From the NCBI RefSeq assembly GCF_004684905.1, contig NZ_SRJC01000001.1, forward strand, positions 186,001 through 250,000: 64,000 nt of DNA, read 5' to 3'. The DNA is from Halobacillus salinus (GTDB lineage: Bacteria > Bacillota > Bacilli > Bacillales > Halobacillaceae). The notes under the pieces were generated by a model, which did not search any database, was not told the origin of the DNA, and saw only the letters and a list, made by a program, of their open reading frames with translations. Position 1 is the first letter of the stretch, and each line of letters starts with the position of its first letter. Shown piece by piece: positions 23,104 to 31,167 of the stretch. The position numbers and the translations under genes are program-made.

Positions 23104-23775
23104 ATGATAGGAGTAAGTATAGCGACGAAGTGGGAATACAAAGCGACATTGGAATACTACAGCGTAAAAGATGATGAACGCTTCCATTATCCTTATGGCG
23201 AGTATTTCATGAGGACCCTTAAAGATAGGGAGCTTGTTTTTTATAGTACCGGTGTAAGAAAAGTGAATGGTGTTGGTGGGAATCAGTATATGATTTCTAA
23301 ATTTAATTTGACGAAAGTGATCGTTGCTGGAACTTGTGCAGGAATAGATGATGAGTACAGTAATTTGGATATTTTTGTTCCTGATAAAGCCGTACAATAT
23401 GATTGCACGGTAAAAGAGACCGAGCCACTTATCAAAGAATCCTTCATAGTCGATATCGATCTATCAAAATATGATGCTGATTCTTATACAGGAACAATCG
23501 GCACCGCTGATAGAGCAGTTGTGATGTGGAAGGACTATTTAGAACTGAAAGAAAACGGAATAACCATAGCGGATACAGAAGCGGGTGCCATTGCTTATAT
23601 CTGTAGGAAGAATGATGTGGAGTGCATTATTATAAAGGGAATATCTGATTTTCCAACGGTTGAAAGTGGCTCTGATCCATCTAAATCGAATGTAGAACAA
23701 ATGAATATTTACATAGAAAACACTCCTAAGGTTATGAACAAGATATTTGGCGATTACTTAAATAGATTCATTTGA
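23104..23775 (+). CDS. Purine nucleoside phosphorylase / MTA-SAH nucleosidase fold protein
   Basis: 223 residues. The family signature is spread along it: VIVAGTCAGIDDE, PDKAVQYD, the late ADTEAGAIAYICRKNDVECIIIKGISDFP, where the Glu binds ribose and the Asp in ISD would protonate the base. It likely splits a nucleoside or a related compound. ATG at 23104 follows GTGGTGAT. Unlike Pfs it has a divergent N-terminus, so I do not name the substrate. Confidence 0.8.
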   Translation: MIGVSIATKWEYKATLEYYSVKDDERFHYPYGEYFMRTLKDRELVFYSTGVRKVNGVGGNQYMISKFNLTKVIVAGTCAGIDDEYSNLDIFVPDKAVQYDCTVKETEPLIKESFIVDIDLSKYDADSYTGTIGTADRAVVMWKDYLELKENGITIADTEAGAIAYICRKNDVECIIIKGISDFPTVESGSDPSKSNVEQMNIYIENTPKVMNKIFGDYLNRFI

Positions 23776-23795
23776 AGTAATTTGGAGGGGATGTA

Positions 23796-24065
23796 TTGAG
23801 TATCTTACTAGACTTACTAAATTTAGCTGTGTACACACCTTTTCTAAACGTGGATGAAGAAGATATAGGTAGAAATATGAAGTATCTAAAGAAACATCAT
23901 TGGTTTCGAAGTTATCTTGAAGATGAAAAGTACAGGGAAATAATTATTCATCATAAAGAAGTGCGGCAATGTATAGGGAAATTCAATAGAGATCAACTTC
24001 ATAAATCTTCTTATCAAAAGAAATGCCAAAGAAAGTTATACAAGGTTTTACAAAAAGGTTGTTAA
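23796..24065 (+). CDS. Hypothetical basic protein (89 aa)
   Basis: The TTG start at 23796 follows GGAGGGG. The sequence is rich in Lys, His and Arg (MKYLKKHHWFRSYL, IIHHKEVRQCI, YQKKCQRKLYKVLQKGC) with no membrane helix. It begins 20 nt after the nucleosidase-like gene and may be its partner. No family recognised. Confidence 0.6.
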   Translation: MSILLDLLNLAVYTPFLNVDEEDIGRNMKYLKKHHWFRSYLEDEKYREIIIHHKEVRQCIGKFNRDQLHKSSYQKKCQRKLYKVLQKGC

Positions 24066-24139
24066 TTCATCACTGTTATTTCGAAATTTGATCAGGTTTA
24101 TATTTCTTAATCGAATTCTATTAAGGTGGAGAGGATAAC

Positions 24140-24415
24140 ATGAAAGTCAAACAGAATGGTCATATATTAGGTTCATTATCTGTTCTCACAGTCGTGATTT
24201 CATTTATTTTCTTTCTTGTTGAAAGAGGGCCTGATGCAAACATTTCCCTAGGAATTACAGTCTTAACTACTCTCGGGGTCTTAGGGGTAATATTTGCCGT
24301 GCTTGCCGGTATAGCAAGAAAATGGGGATGGCTTGCTGCAGGTGTAATGGGGAATGGTGTTGTATTAGTTTTTGCTTACTTATTATGGATCGCTGCAGGT
24401 ATTGGCGGGGTATAA
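24140..24415 (+). CDS. Three-helix membrane protein (91 aa)
   Basis: Helices at about 11-28, 36-60 and 66-88, glycine-rich. ATG at 24140 follows GGTGGAGAGG. Function unknown. Confidence 0.7.
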   Translation: MKVKQNGHILGSLSVLTVVISFIFFLVERGPDANISLGITVLTTLGVLGVIFAVLAGIARKWGWLAAGVMGNGVVLVFAYLLWIAAGIGGV

Positions 24416-24473
24416 CCAGCTTAGTAATTAGTCTCGAAAATATTATATGTTCAACTATCAAAAGGTGTAGTTT

Positions 24474-24545
24474 ATGCACTGTAATAACAGTCTAGGATTC
24501 ATTCTTCAGAAGCCTGGACTGAAGGCTGGAGGGGTGGAACGGTGA
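24474..24545 (+). CDS. Possible 23-aa leader peptide coupled to the next gene
   Basis: ATG at 24474 with AAAGGTG upstream opens HCNNSLGFILQKPGLKAGG and ends in TGA overlapping the GTG start of the lipoprotein gene (GTGA). The overlap suggests translational coupling. Coding by itself is uncertain. Confidence 0.35.
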   Translation: MHCNNSLGFILQKPGLKAGGVER

Positions 24546-24883
24546 GGGTCATAATGGTAAGTTTCGCATTTTTCATCTTAATCGTATCTGGTTGTTCCCC
24601 TGGCGCCGATGAAGGCGGGCTGTTATCAAGGAGCCAGGTGTTGGAGATGAATCCTGATGCCGACTTAATAGAATTAGAGGATGGCTCCGTATATAAGCAT
24701 GGCGTGATCTGGATAGAGGAAAAGGAATATGAAAAAGGAGAGAAGATAGGAGAAGTCAAAGAGGGGATGGCGACGGAAGCTCCTGTTGGCGCTGTAATCT
24801 ATCAAACTAAAGATGAGTCTCCTGTGCTCATACTGGAATACGACGGGATTTCTAAGAGGTATTTGTTGCAGATGGGGGAGTGA
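24542..24883 (+). CDS. Lipoprotein (113 aa)
   Basis: RVIMVSFAFFILIVSGC gives a lipobox VSGC at about residue 18. The mature part is acidic and beta-rich (ADLIELEDGSVYKHGVIWIEE, APVGAVIYQTKDESPVLILEYDG). The GTG start follows GGAGGGG. No family recognised. Confidence 0.7.
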   Translation: MRVIMVSFAFFILIVSGCSPGADEGGLLSRSQVLEMNPDADLIELEDGSVYKHGVIWIEEKEYEKGEKIGEVKEGMATEAPVGAVIYQTKDESPVLILEYDGISKRYLLQMGE

Positions 24884-24924
24884 TTTGATTGGATTAAAGA
24901 ATTTAATTATGTAAGGGGGATAGA

Positions 24925-25350
24925 ATGAAACAATTCATCAAAATAAATATATTTAGTATATTGTATGCCTTTGTATTGTTTCTAGCTGTGGAAATCGGAG
25001 TGAATGTGCATAGAATTGGGGCTTTGCTTCGTTTGGATTTAGACGTGGTGATGAGAGGGATTACCTATCTTTATATAATCGGCTTTATTCTCTTTAGCTT
25101 CTTATTCTTTCAGGTAGCTAAAAAATGGATGGAACAGAAAAAGACCTATCTCTGGTCTATCATTCTTTGGGCGCCTTATTTCGTTCTTTTCACATACATA
25201 TTTGTTTTATTATTTCCTATCAAGAATCCAGGATACGACCCGGGTCCAGGAGCTGGGATTGTCATTGTTTTTACTATAATGGCTTATCCTTTTTATTTAT
25301 TGCTGCTAAATTTATTAGGGGCAGGGATAGGTAGGGAAAAGAGAAATTGA
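24925..25350 (+). CDS. Four-helix membrane protein (141 aa)
   Basis: Helices at about 5-25, 45-65, 76-97 and 109-132, with a PGYDPGPGAGI loop before the last. ATG at 24925 has AAGGGGG. Genes at 25370 and 25687 follow closely in the same direction. Function unknown. Confidence 0.72.
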   Translation: MKQFIKINIFSILYAFVLFLAVEIGVNVHRIGALLRLDLDVVMRGITYLYIIGFILFSFLFFQVAKKWMEQKKTYLWSIILWAPYFVLFTYIFVLLFPIKNPGYDPGPGAGIVIVFTIMAYPFYLLLLNLLGAGIGREKRN

Positions 25351-25369
25351 GCTAGGAAGGAGGACTATC

Positions 25370-25636
25370 ATGACTAGGAAAGATTTAAAAGGTTTGATCG
25401 CTTTAGCTTCCATATTAGCTGTGATTGGCTTTATATTGATGTTTTTCAGTGTCGATTTTGGGACATCACTCGCTGGAAATTGGCTAGCACAACGAGGAGG
25501 AGTTGAAACTTCGATCTATTTGATTGCTGTCGAAGGGTATATTGAAAATTTTTTAGTTTCTGGCAGTATCCTTTTTGGTATTGCTCTGGCTGTCGTTACT
25601 TTTTCCTATTACAAGCTGTTGGAAACTAGAGAATGA
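25370..25636 (+). CDS. Two-helix membrane protein (88 aa)
   Basis: Helices at about 8-28 and 59-78 with an extracytoplasmic loop SLAGNWLAQRGGVETS. ATG at 25370 has GGAGGA, 20 nt after the previous stop, so co-transcribed with it. Function unknown. Confidence 0.7.
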   Translation: MTRKDLKGLIALASILAVIGFILMFFSVDFGTSLAGNWLAQRGGVETSIYLIAVEGYIENFLVSGSILFGIALAVVTFSYYKLLETRE

Positions 25637-25686
25637 TAGTATGCTTCACATAAGTTTTATAGCATAGTTAGGGGGAGAGATCAGAA

Positions 25687-25878
25687 GTGGATTTTAATAA
25701 ACTCGATACATACATTATCTTAATGCTTACAATAGGGGTCCCGTGCTTAACCATTGTTCCTCAATATAATTTGCCTGTCTACATCATGTATCCAGCACAG
25801 GCAATCGGAATCGTCTTAGTGATTCTAGGTCTACCAGCTTCACTAGTACGTCTGAAATCTTACAAAGTGAATAAATAA
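25687..25878 (+). CDS. Small membrane protein (63 aa)
   Basis: Helices at about 8-28 and 34-52 (AQAIGIVLVILGLPASLV). The GTG start follows GGGGGAG. Function unknown. Confidence 0.65.
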   Translation: MDFNKLDTYIILMLTIGVPCLTIVPQYNLPVYIMYPAQAIGIVLVILGLPASLVRLKSYKVNK

Positions 25879-25968
25879 AAAAATCAAATAGTTATTTGAA
25901 ACTTTTCCCATATCTATTCGTATGGAACTATTAATACATAGAGATTACACGAAGAAGGGAGGGATAGA

Positions 25969-26340
25969 ATGCGATTAATCGTCTCAGCATTGGCAGCGAT
26001 GTTTCTACTCGTTGGATGTCAACAGGATATCAACAATGGGTATAGTGAGGTCTCCATTCAAGATCAGGATGGTCAAGTTCTGGTGACTTCATCTGACTTC
26101 AAAGGAGCGAGTATTGATGAGAATCAAGGCCGCGTCCTAGTGACGGCGAACTTCAAGGGCAGCGATACTGCCGAAGAGGTTACCGAGCAGCACTTGAATG
26201 AGAAGATCTATGTTTATCTAGGAGATAAGGAAATAGCATCTCCGACTGTTCAAACGGTCATCACTAGTGACTCCATTCAAATTGCCGGTGATTTCACGAA
26301 AGAAGAAGCGGAGCAATTTGTAGATGTCATTAATCAGTAG
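25969..26340 (+). CDS. Lipoprotein with SecDF P1 head-like domain
   Basis: 123 residues. Lipobox LVGC at about residue 17. The C-terminal part, VYLGDKEIASPTVQTVITSDSIQIAGDFTKEEAEQFVDVIN, follows the pattern of the P1 head subdomain of SecD (ITSDSIQI-G-FTKEEA--F). ATG at 25969 has GGGAGGG. Such stand-alone lipoproteins are found in Bacillaceae, and their role is not known. A terminator follows. Confidence 0.75.
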   Translation: MRLIVSALAAMFLLVGCQQDINNGYSEVSIQDQDGQVLVTSSDFKGASIDENQGRVLVTANFKGSDTAEEVTEQHLNEKIYVYLGDKEIASPTVQTVITSDSIQIAGDFTKEEAEQFVDVINQ

Positions 26341-26351
26341 TTTTGAGATGA

Positions 26352-26387
26352 ATGGAAGGTCATGAGGATGACCTTCCATTTTCTTTC
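26352..26387 (+). terminator. Terminator
   Basis: ATGGAAGGTCAT and ATGACCTTCCAT form a 12-bp stem with a 4-nt loop, then TTTCTTT. Confidence 0.9.
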
Positions 26388-26421
26388 CGCAATAGTCCAT
26401 TTAATAAAAGGGGGCGTTAAT

Positions 26422-26850
26422 ATGCTGATGGTCAGGGAGAATATCGAGGGGGAACGTTATCATCAATTATTGGAATTACTAGTGAAGCATTGCGATCGTT
26501 TTGCATTTGTTGAACGAAGAGACATGATGGAGAACGAAGAAACACGACTTGCTTATATCGAGGATTGGACAGGCGATATTCAAGAGGACTTAATCGAGAG
26601 GAAAATTCAGAAACGATGGGTGACGACAACACTTTTTGGGGCTACTGCATACGTGTTTTACTACCATTTCAATAACCGTACAAAGCGATTCTTGAAAGAA
26701 CAGAGCCGTACGCTTTTTGACTGGGTCAGCCCAGAACTGCCTGAAGACTTGATGTTCTATCATCAGGATACATGTATGCTGGCTGGATGCTCTCACGAGG
26801 GTTATTTTATGGTGGATGAGGCGCTGTGGAACACTTTCTCATCAAGCTGA
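26422..26850 (+). CDS. Conserved hypothetical soluble protein (142 aa)
   Basis: YHQLLELLVKHCDRFAFVERRD, then DLIERKIQKRWVTTTLFGATAYVFYYHFN, LFDWVSPELPEDLMFY and CMLAGCSHEGYFMVDE. It has no signal peptide or membrane helix. The mix of conserved-looking Trp, Cys and His near the end suggests a real family, which I cannot name with confidence. ATG at 26422 follows AAGGGGG. Confidence 0.7.
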   Translation: MLMVRENIEGERYHQLLELLVKHCDRFAFVERRDMMENEETRLAYIEDWTGDIQEDLIERKIQKRWVTTTLFGATAYVFYYHFNNRTKRFLKEQSRTLFDWVSPELPEDLMFYHQDTCMLAGCSHEGYFMVDEALWNTFSSS

Positions 26851-26961
26851 TTGTGTAAGTCATACATAAACTTCACTGTTTCCTAAGATTGTTGTGGGAA
26901 TAAATGTATGTTAGATTTTGTGCTGGTACCTAAACTCAGGCTGATGGATTGGAGGATAAGG

Positions 26962-27243
26962 GTGAAGGGCAAACTGTTTCACATACTTAATATTATCGTG
27001 CTGATCCTTATGTCAGCAGTATGCTTGCTCGCTTGGTTCGGAAATGCGATGAGCCAGGTGACGTACACGTCGATAAATTTTGCAATTATGACCACGTACG
27101 TATGGTGGGGTGCTTTTTACTGGATTCAGTTTTCAAGAAAAGAGACGGCATGGCGGGTGATTTGGTTCGTCATCTCGATAGGGGTCGTGTTCTATTGGAT
27201 GTCTGGTGGAGGCGCAACTTTTTATAACGCATTTTTAAAATGA
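26962..27243 (+). CDS. Three-helix membrane protein (93 aa), paralogue of 29222
   Basis: KGKLFHILNIIVLILMSAVCLLAW, then TTYVWWGAFYWIQF and VIWFVISIGVVFYWM. It aligns by eye with the protein at 29222-29506 (HILNI-x-L-x-L, YV-x-x-GAFY-x-x-Q). GTG at 26962 follows GGAGGATAAG. The two paralogues flank the sigma/anti-sigma operon. Function unknown. Confidence 0.7.
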   Translation: MKGKLFHILNIIVLILMSAVCLLAWFGNAMSQVTYTSINFAIMTTYVWWGAFYWIQFSRKETAWRVIWFVISIGVVFYWMSGGGATFYNAFLK

Positions 27244-27248
27244 AAAAA

Positions 27249-27283
27249 TGGCTGACCCCATGCTAGGGTCAGCCATTACTTTT
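27249..27283. terminator. Bidirectional terminator
   Basis: TGGCTGACCC and GGGTCAGCCA form the stem, with TTACTTTT on one side and an A-run giving T on the other. It separates the convergent genes 26962 and 27306. Confidence 0.88.
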
Positions 27284-27305
27284 GATGCAACACCTCAAAT
27301 ATTTC

Positions 27306-28442
27306 TTACCAACGCACATCGATGCCTTCAAATTGAAGTTTCTCATAATCTGGAACCACTGAGGGAGAGACCCTGACGATCGTCAGAGATTTCAACTTCA
27401 AGAGGTCTTCAGCGGTACCGTCGAAGGAAGAGTTGATCAGGTTCAGGTACTGGACATTCTGCAATCCATCCGCAACACTGCTCAAGTCTTTAACAGTCGG
27501 ACCGATGAACTTGACTTGTTCAATAGTCGGAACTTCTTTCAACAGTTCCACCGGAATCATAGCCTGGTTCAGTTTGAGTACTTTCAGTGACTTCATCGCT
27601 TTGAAATACTCGGGGGCCGCTTCCACATCGTAAATCCCGTTCAAGTGGGAGGCGTTAATGGTTAATTCTTCGAGATCCAATAAGTCGCCTTTAGTAAGAG
27701 CTTCTGGTTCTTTATCCAAGGAACGCGCAATCGACCGTAATGTTAGGTCCTTCATAGAAACCGGTTCTTCTGCTCCGACAACCTTTTCGAATTGTCTTTG
27801 AGAAGCGCCGCTTCCGGATTTCTCTTTCGTCAGAGATTCCCCGTCCTCTGACAGATAAGTCAGCTCAGCTGAATAGACCATATCGTATTCTTCAGCCAAT
27901 TGAAGCACGGCAAACAAGTCGAGGTCGCCATTTTGGAAAGCTTCAAGGGAAGGGGCTTCTGTGTAGGAAGTCTCCAGCATCTTCTCATTCGGTGAGAAAA
28001 CGAAGGAGATTCTTTCCCCTTGCTCATCTTCCGTAACGCTCACTTGTTTTCCGTTTAGAGCTTGAACGATTTCTGTCATCTGTTCTTTGTTGGCGGGTTC
28101 CTCGGTATGAATCATTCCTTTGATCTGTTCTATTTTCTCCTCAAGCGTCGGTGGTTCTTCCTTTTCTTTTTCCTCTTCTTCTGGCATCGGTTTATCTATC
28201 ACTGTCTCCTGATCAGGGGAGGCAGGAGCTTGGAATGGATTTCCTGAAGTGAAGAAGTAAAAGGATCCAGCTAAGACGAGTAATGTGGTCATGACGGTCA
28301 ACAACCTTGGAAAGCCCTGATTCCACCAAGATGAGCGTTTCTTCTGTGTATGGCTGTAAAATCGTCGGCGGTCTTCCTCTGTGAAGAGAGGACCTTTGCT
28401 GATTTGATCATCGATCGCCTTTTTTAAATTCTTGTTACTCAA
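27306..28442 (-). CDS. Anti-sigma factor-like membrane protein
   Basis: 378 residues. A cytosolic N-terminus (KNLKKAIDDQISKGPLFTEEDRRRF), one membrane helix at about 44-66 (LLTVMTTLLVLAGSFYFF), a Pro/Glu-rich spacer (MPEEEEKEKEEPPTLEEK), then a large outer region whose last part reads like leucine-rich repeats (LKVLKLNQAMIPVELLKEV, VQYLNLINSSFDG, LTIVRVSPSV). Its start overlaps the sigma gene by 8 nt, which implies coupled translation and the cognate anti-sigma role. The outer domain may sense an envelope signal; this is inference. Confidence 0.75.
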   Translation of the reverse strand: MSNKNLKKAIDDQISKGPLFTEEDRRRFYSHTQKKRSSWWNQGFPRLLTVMTTLLVLAGSFYFFTSGNPFQAPASPDQETVIDKPMPEEEEKEKEEPPTLEEKIEQIKGMIHTEEPANKEQMTEIVQALNGKQVSVTEDEQGERISFVFSPNEKMLETSYTEAPSLEAFQNGDLDLFAVLQLAEEYDMVYSAELTYLSEDGESLTKEKSGSGASQRQFEKVVGAEEPVSMKDLTLRSIARSLDKEPEALTKGDLLDLEELTINASHLNGIYDVEAAPEYFKAMKSLKVLKLNQAMIPVELLKEVPTIEQVKFIGPTVKDLSSVADGLQNVQYLNLINSSFDGTAEDLLKLKSLTIVRVSPSVVPDYEKLQFEGIDVRW

Positions 28443-28992
28443 GAGTCAGTCCCTCCTCGTTGACGTGTTCCCGTAACATATGGCGTGCTCGCTGCATGCG
28501 CGTTTTCACGGTCGATAATGGTGTATCGGTTACGTCCGCGATTTCTTTCTGCGTCATGTTCTGTTGAAAGGTGAGAATCATCACTTCCCGGTATTTGACG
28601 GGAAGGTTCAGGATGGCTTTTGCGACTTGCTGCCATTGTTCATTTTGTATAATCGTATCTTCCGGCTGCTCGGGGTCTTTTTTATCTAACCATTGATCCT
28701 TTACGAGCTTGATCCGGTGAAGAGGAGAGCGTAAATAGTCTTTACATCGGTTGATGGCTATCCTCATCGCCCAAGTCTTCAATTGGGATTGGCCGTTGAA
28801 TTGGTCCCATTTCCGATAAATGAGGATCAGCACCTCTTGGAAAAGGTCGTCTGTCGTGTGGTGATTCTTCACATAAGTGTAGATAGTGCGTTTCATCACC
28901 TCACCATAATGGTGCATAATGTATTCGATTGCTTCGTCACGTGAGAAGTCTGCTTGTGTATGTCCGGTCACCGGGCTCTCTCCTTTCTTCAA
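28435..28992 (-). CDS. ECF-type RNA polymerase sigma factor (second)
   Basis: 185 residues. Region 2: YGEVMKRTIYTYVKNHHTTDDLFQEVLILIYRKW with LKTWAMRIAINRCKDYLR; region 4: LPVKYREVMILTFQQNMTQKEIADVTDTPLSTVKTRMQRAR. A clear ECF sigma, likely held by the membrane protein encoded next to it. ATG at 28992 follows GAAAGGAG. An ECF-style promoter lies directly upstream. Confidence 0.93.
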   Translation of the reverse strand: MKKGESPVTGHTQADFSRDEAIEYIMHHYGEVMKRTIYTYVKNHHTTDDLFQEVLILIYRKWDQFNGQSQLKTWAMRIAINRCKDYLRSPLHRIKLVKDQWLDKKDPEQPEDTIIQNEQWQQVAKAILNLPVKYREVMILTFQQNMTQKEIADVTDTPLSTVKTRMQRARHMLREHVNEEGLTLE

Positions 28993-28998
28993 TGATTA

Positions 28999-29024
28999 GA
29001 CGTCGGGGAGGGTGGGAAGGTCCC
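28999..29024 (-). promoter_or_regulatory. ECF-type autoregulatory promoter
   Basis: On the minus strand GGGACC (29024-29019) and CGTC (29002-28999) are 16 nt apart, then TAATC. This is close to ECF promoter consensus in Bacilli and lies immediately before the sigma gene. Confidence 0.55.
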
Positions 29025-29221
29025 AAACTTCAGGAAATACTTTGTATGGCACTGTACGAATGAATTGTAGTATGTAGAAGGCCAGTAGAGAATGCTGGCT
29101 TTTTAAATGACATCTACGTTTCAGTGGTTATTATTTCCAATGAAGTGTAGTTTTGATATGATATATTTGCTGTTTATTATATAAATAGTTTAAAGGATTC
29201 ATATAAAAAAGGAAGGATAGT

Positions 29222-29506
29222 TTGAAGAAGTTATACATTCATATACTGAATATCGTGGCTCTTGTTTTATATTTTATTTTCAATGCGTTTGCTTATCTGG
29301 GTATGAATTTCACAGTACCAACAGAGCCTTATACGGCGGAATATACTTTTTTAGGTAGTTTTTATGTGCTCTTAGGGGCTTTCTATTATCTTCAGATTAA
29401 ATATAATTCTATCGGGAAATTCTTGATCATTATTGTTATGGAAGTGGTTTTCCTTTATGTGTGGGGATTAAATGGACAGTCCTTATTGGAGCCACTGCTT
29501 GAGTAG
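29222..29506 (+). CDS. Three-helix membrane protein (94 aa), paralogue of 26962
   Basis: LYIHILNIVALVLYFIFNAFAYLG, FLGSFYVLLGAFYYLQI and IIIVMEVVFLYVW. It shares HILNI-V-L-L, G-x-x-YVLLGAFY-x-x-Q with the gene at 26962. The TTG start at 29222 has AAGGAAGG 5-6 nt upstream. Function unknown. Confidence 0.7.
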   Translation: MKKLYIHILNIVALVLYFIFNAFAYLGMNFTVPTEPYTAEYTFLGSFYVLLGAFYYLQIKYNSIGKFLIIIVMEVVFLYVWGLNGQSLLEPLLE

Positions 29507-29551
29507 GGAGAATATTTTCTTCCGGTCACATTTTAGATAGGAGTGAAGAAA

Positions 29552-29962
29552 ATGAATCGAGTGGATGTAGCTTACGCGTTCCTCTTTGATGAGGAAGAAG
29601 AGAAAGTGTTGATGGTGAAGAATAGAGGCGGGCGCTGGTCTTTGCCTGGAGGTGCTGTGGAAGTAGGGGAAACCTTGGAACAAGCTGCGATCAGGGAAGC
29701 CAAAGAAGAAACGAATCTGACAATAGAGGTTGGGGACATCGTAGCTGTCAATGAAGCGTTTTTCGAAGAGAAGGGACACCATGCCTTGTTCTTTACGTAT
29801 AAAGCGAGGATCGTAGAAGGTAGTTTGCAGATTCTACATAAAGATGAGATTGAAGAAATCCAGTGGGTGGATATAAAGACCGCAAACAGACGGATGCCTT
29901 ACCATCCAGGTGGGGTGGAAACGCTGCTTGAATCAACGGCTCCGTATACATTACAAGCTTGA
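29552..29962 (+). CDS. Nudix hydrolase
   Basis: 136 residues. The Nudix box starts at GGAVEVGETLEQAAIREAKE and continues EETNL; it keeps the metal-binding REAKEE core but has Asn where Gly is usual near the end. It would split a nucleoside diphosphate linked to X, perhaps as housecleaning. ATG at 29552 has AGGAG 8 nt upstream. A terminator follows. Confidence 0.87.
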   Translation: MNRVDVAYAFLFDEEEEKVLMVKNRGGRWSLPGGAVEVGETLEQAAIREAKEETNLTIEVGDIVAVNEAFFEEKGHHALFFTYKARIVEGSLQILHKDEIEEIQWVDIKTANRRMPYHPGGVETLLESTAPYTLQA

Positions 29963-29992
29963 GAATTTCTGCTTGGTATATCGGATAACTGG

Positions 29993-30027
29993 GACGATTA
30001 TTCTATATAGGATAATCGTCTTTTTTT
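29993..30027 (+). terminator. Terminator of the Nudix gene
   Basis: GACGATTATTC and GGATAATCGTC with a 6-nt loop, then seven T. Confidence 0.9.
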
Positions 30028-30119
30028 GGTATTAATTGTAATTTTCAGTTATTATGGACCAAAGAGATATCGAAGATTTTTGTTACCCTAAAGATTGTGT
30101 GAATGGAGGTGGTCACAGT

Positions 30120-30359
30120 TTGAAGAGATTCATGGATTTACTTGGGAAGTTCACGATCATCTTATCTACGGTTTTGTTTGTAGCGGATTTTTTTATCGGA
30201 GCGGATCTCTGGGTTTTCTGGTCAACTGGAGTCATCCTTCATTCGTTTACGGTCGGATATAGTCTTTATGCAGAAGAAGGTAGGAAAATATGGGGTGGCG
30301 TCATTATGGGGACTGTTTTAGGTGTGTTTCTGACAGTTGCTATACTCCGAATCTATTAA
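30120..30359 (+). CDS. Small membrane protein (79 aa)
   Basis: Helices FTIILSTVLFVADFFIGA, WVFWSTGVILHSFTVGY and IMGTVLGVFLTVAIL. TTG at 30120 has GGAGGTGG about 10 nt upstream; an ATG at 30054 further up lies just past the Nudix terminator without a ribosome binding site. Function unknown. Confidence 0.65.
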   Translation: MKRFMDLLGKFTIILSTVLFVADFFIGADLWVFWSTGVILHSFTVGYSLYAEEGRKIWGGVIMGTVLGVFLTVAILRIY

Positions 30360-30393
30360 CTGCAACTCGAAGTAGAGGAGAGGGAGGCGAGTA

Positions 30394-30579
30394 ATGAGAA
30401 CCATACTTTTCTTGATTGTGCTTGTTCCAGCAATCCTATTCGACGATGTCATCACTGCTTTTATCCAAAATGTATTCAACACCAACTCTTTTTTTACGGG
30501 AGTTATTTATGTACTTACGGTTGCCTTGGTTTTATCTGTAGCTCTGCTCATGCACAGAAAACGGACTACAGAAGATTAA
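30394..30579 (+). CDS. Small membrane protein (61 aa)
   Basis: Helices RTILFLIVLVPAILF and GVIYVLTVALVLSVALLMH, basic tail RKRTTED. ATG at 30394 has GGGAGGCG. It lies 34 nt after the previous gene. Confidence 0.65.
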   Translation: MRTILFLIVLVPAILFDDVITAFIQNVFNTNSFFTGVIYVLTVALVLSVALLMHRKRTTED

Positions 30580-30597
30580 TATACTTATTGGCAGATA

Positions 30598-30626
30598 GAA
30601 AAAAGCACCTCAAATCGGTGCTTTAA
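30598..30626. terminator. Bidirectional terminator
   Basis: AAAGCACC and GGTGCTTT around a 7-nt loop, between the convergent genes 30394 and 30623. Confidence 0.8.
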
Positions 30627-31075
30627 TCTGTTTTGATCTGCTCTCTTAACTCATCTGTCATTTGTTCTACTAGTTCGGGTCTCCCGTGGAACTGGGCAGG
30701 GGTATTTTGGAATAAGACAATTTTCCAATCGCCATTTATATATTCTAAAGTTAAAGTGTGATGCGTATTCAAGTCAGGGTTTATGTCAGAACCTCCTGGT
30801 GGGACCATTCCGGCGATAGCTCGGAGAATAGCTGCCTTCTCACCGAGGAAAATAACTTCTTTAACCTTCGTTATAAATGGGGGAGTGGGGTGATCTCTGA
30901 AAATAGGCTCTAAATGAGCATATATGTCTTCGGATCCTTTCGATATGCTTCCATCAAACCCGATACTCTCACCAGATTCAGTGAACAAACTCGCCATCCC
31001 TTTCGCATCGCGGTCGTTCCAGGAGGAAATCAATTGTTCATAAACGCTTGTTATCGCTTCTTCATAGGTTGCCAT
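30623..31075 (-). CDS. SgcJ/EcaC-like SnoaL/NTF2-fold protein
   Basis: 150 residues: EEAITSVYEQLISSWNDRDAKGMASLFTESGESIGFDGSI, then PFITKVKEVIFLGEKAAILRAIAGM and HHTLTLEYINGDWKIVLFQNTPA. This is the cone-shaped NTF2-like fold, of the type annotated SgcJ/EcaC. Enzymatic role not defined for the family. ATG at 31075 has GAGGAG. Confidence 0.82.
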   Translation of the reverse strand: MATYEEAITSVYEQLISSWNDRDAKGMASLFTESGESIGFDGSISKGSEDIYAHLEPIFRDHPTPPFITKVKEVIFLGEKAAILRAIAGMVPPGGSDINPDLNTHHTLTLEYINGDWKIVLFQNTPAQFHGRPELVEQMTDELREQIKTD

Positions 31076-31167
31076 TCCATCACTCCTCTTTGGTTACATG
31101 ATAACATTCTTTCGCATTGTGGTTCTTTTCGTGTAAGTGAACATAGGGAAAAAAAGGGGGAATAAAG

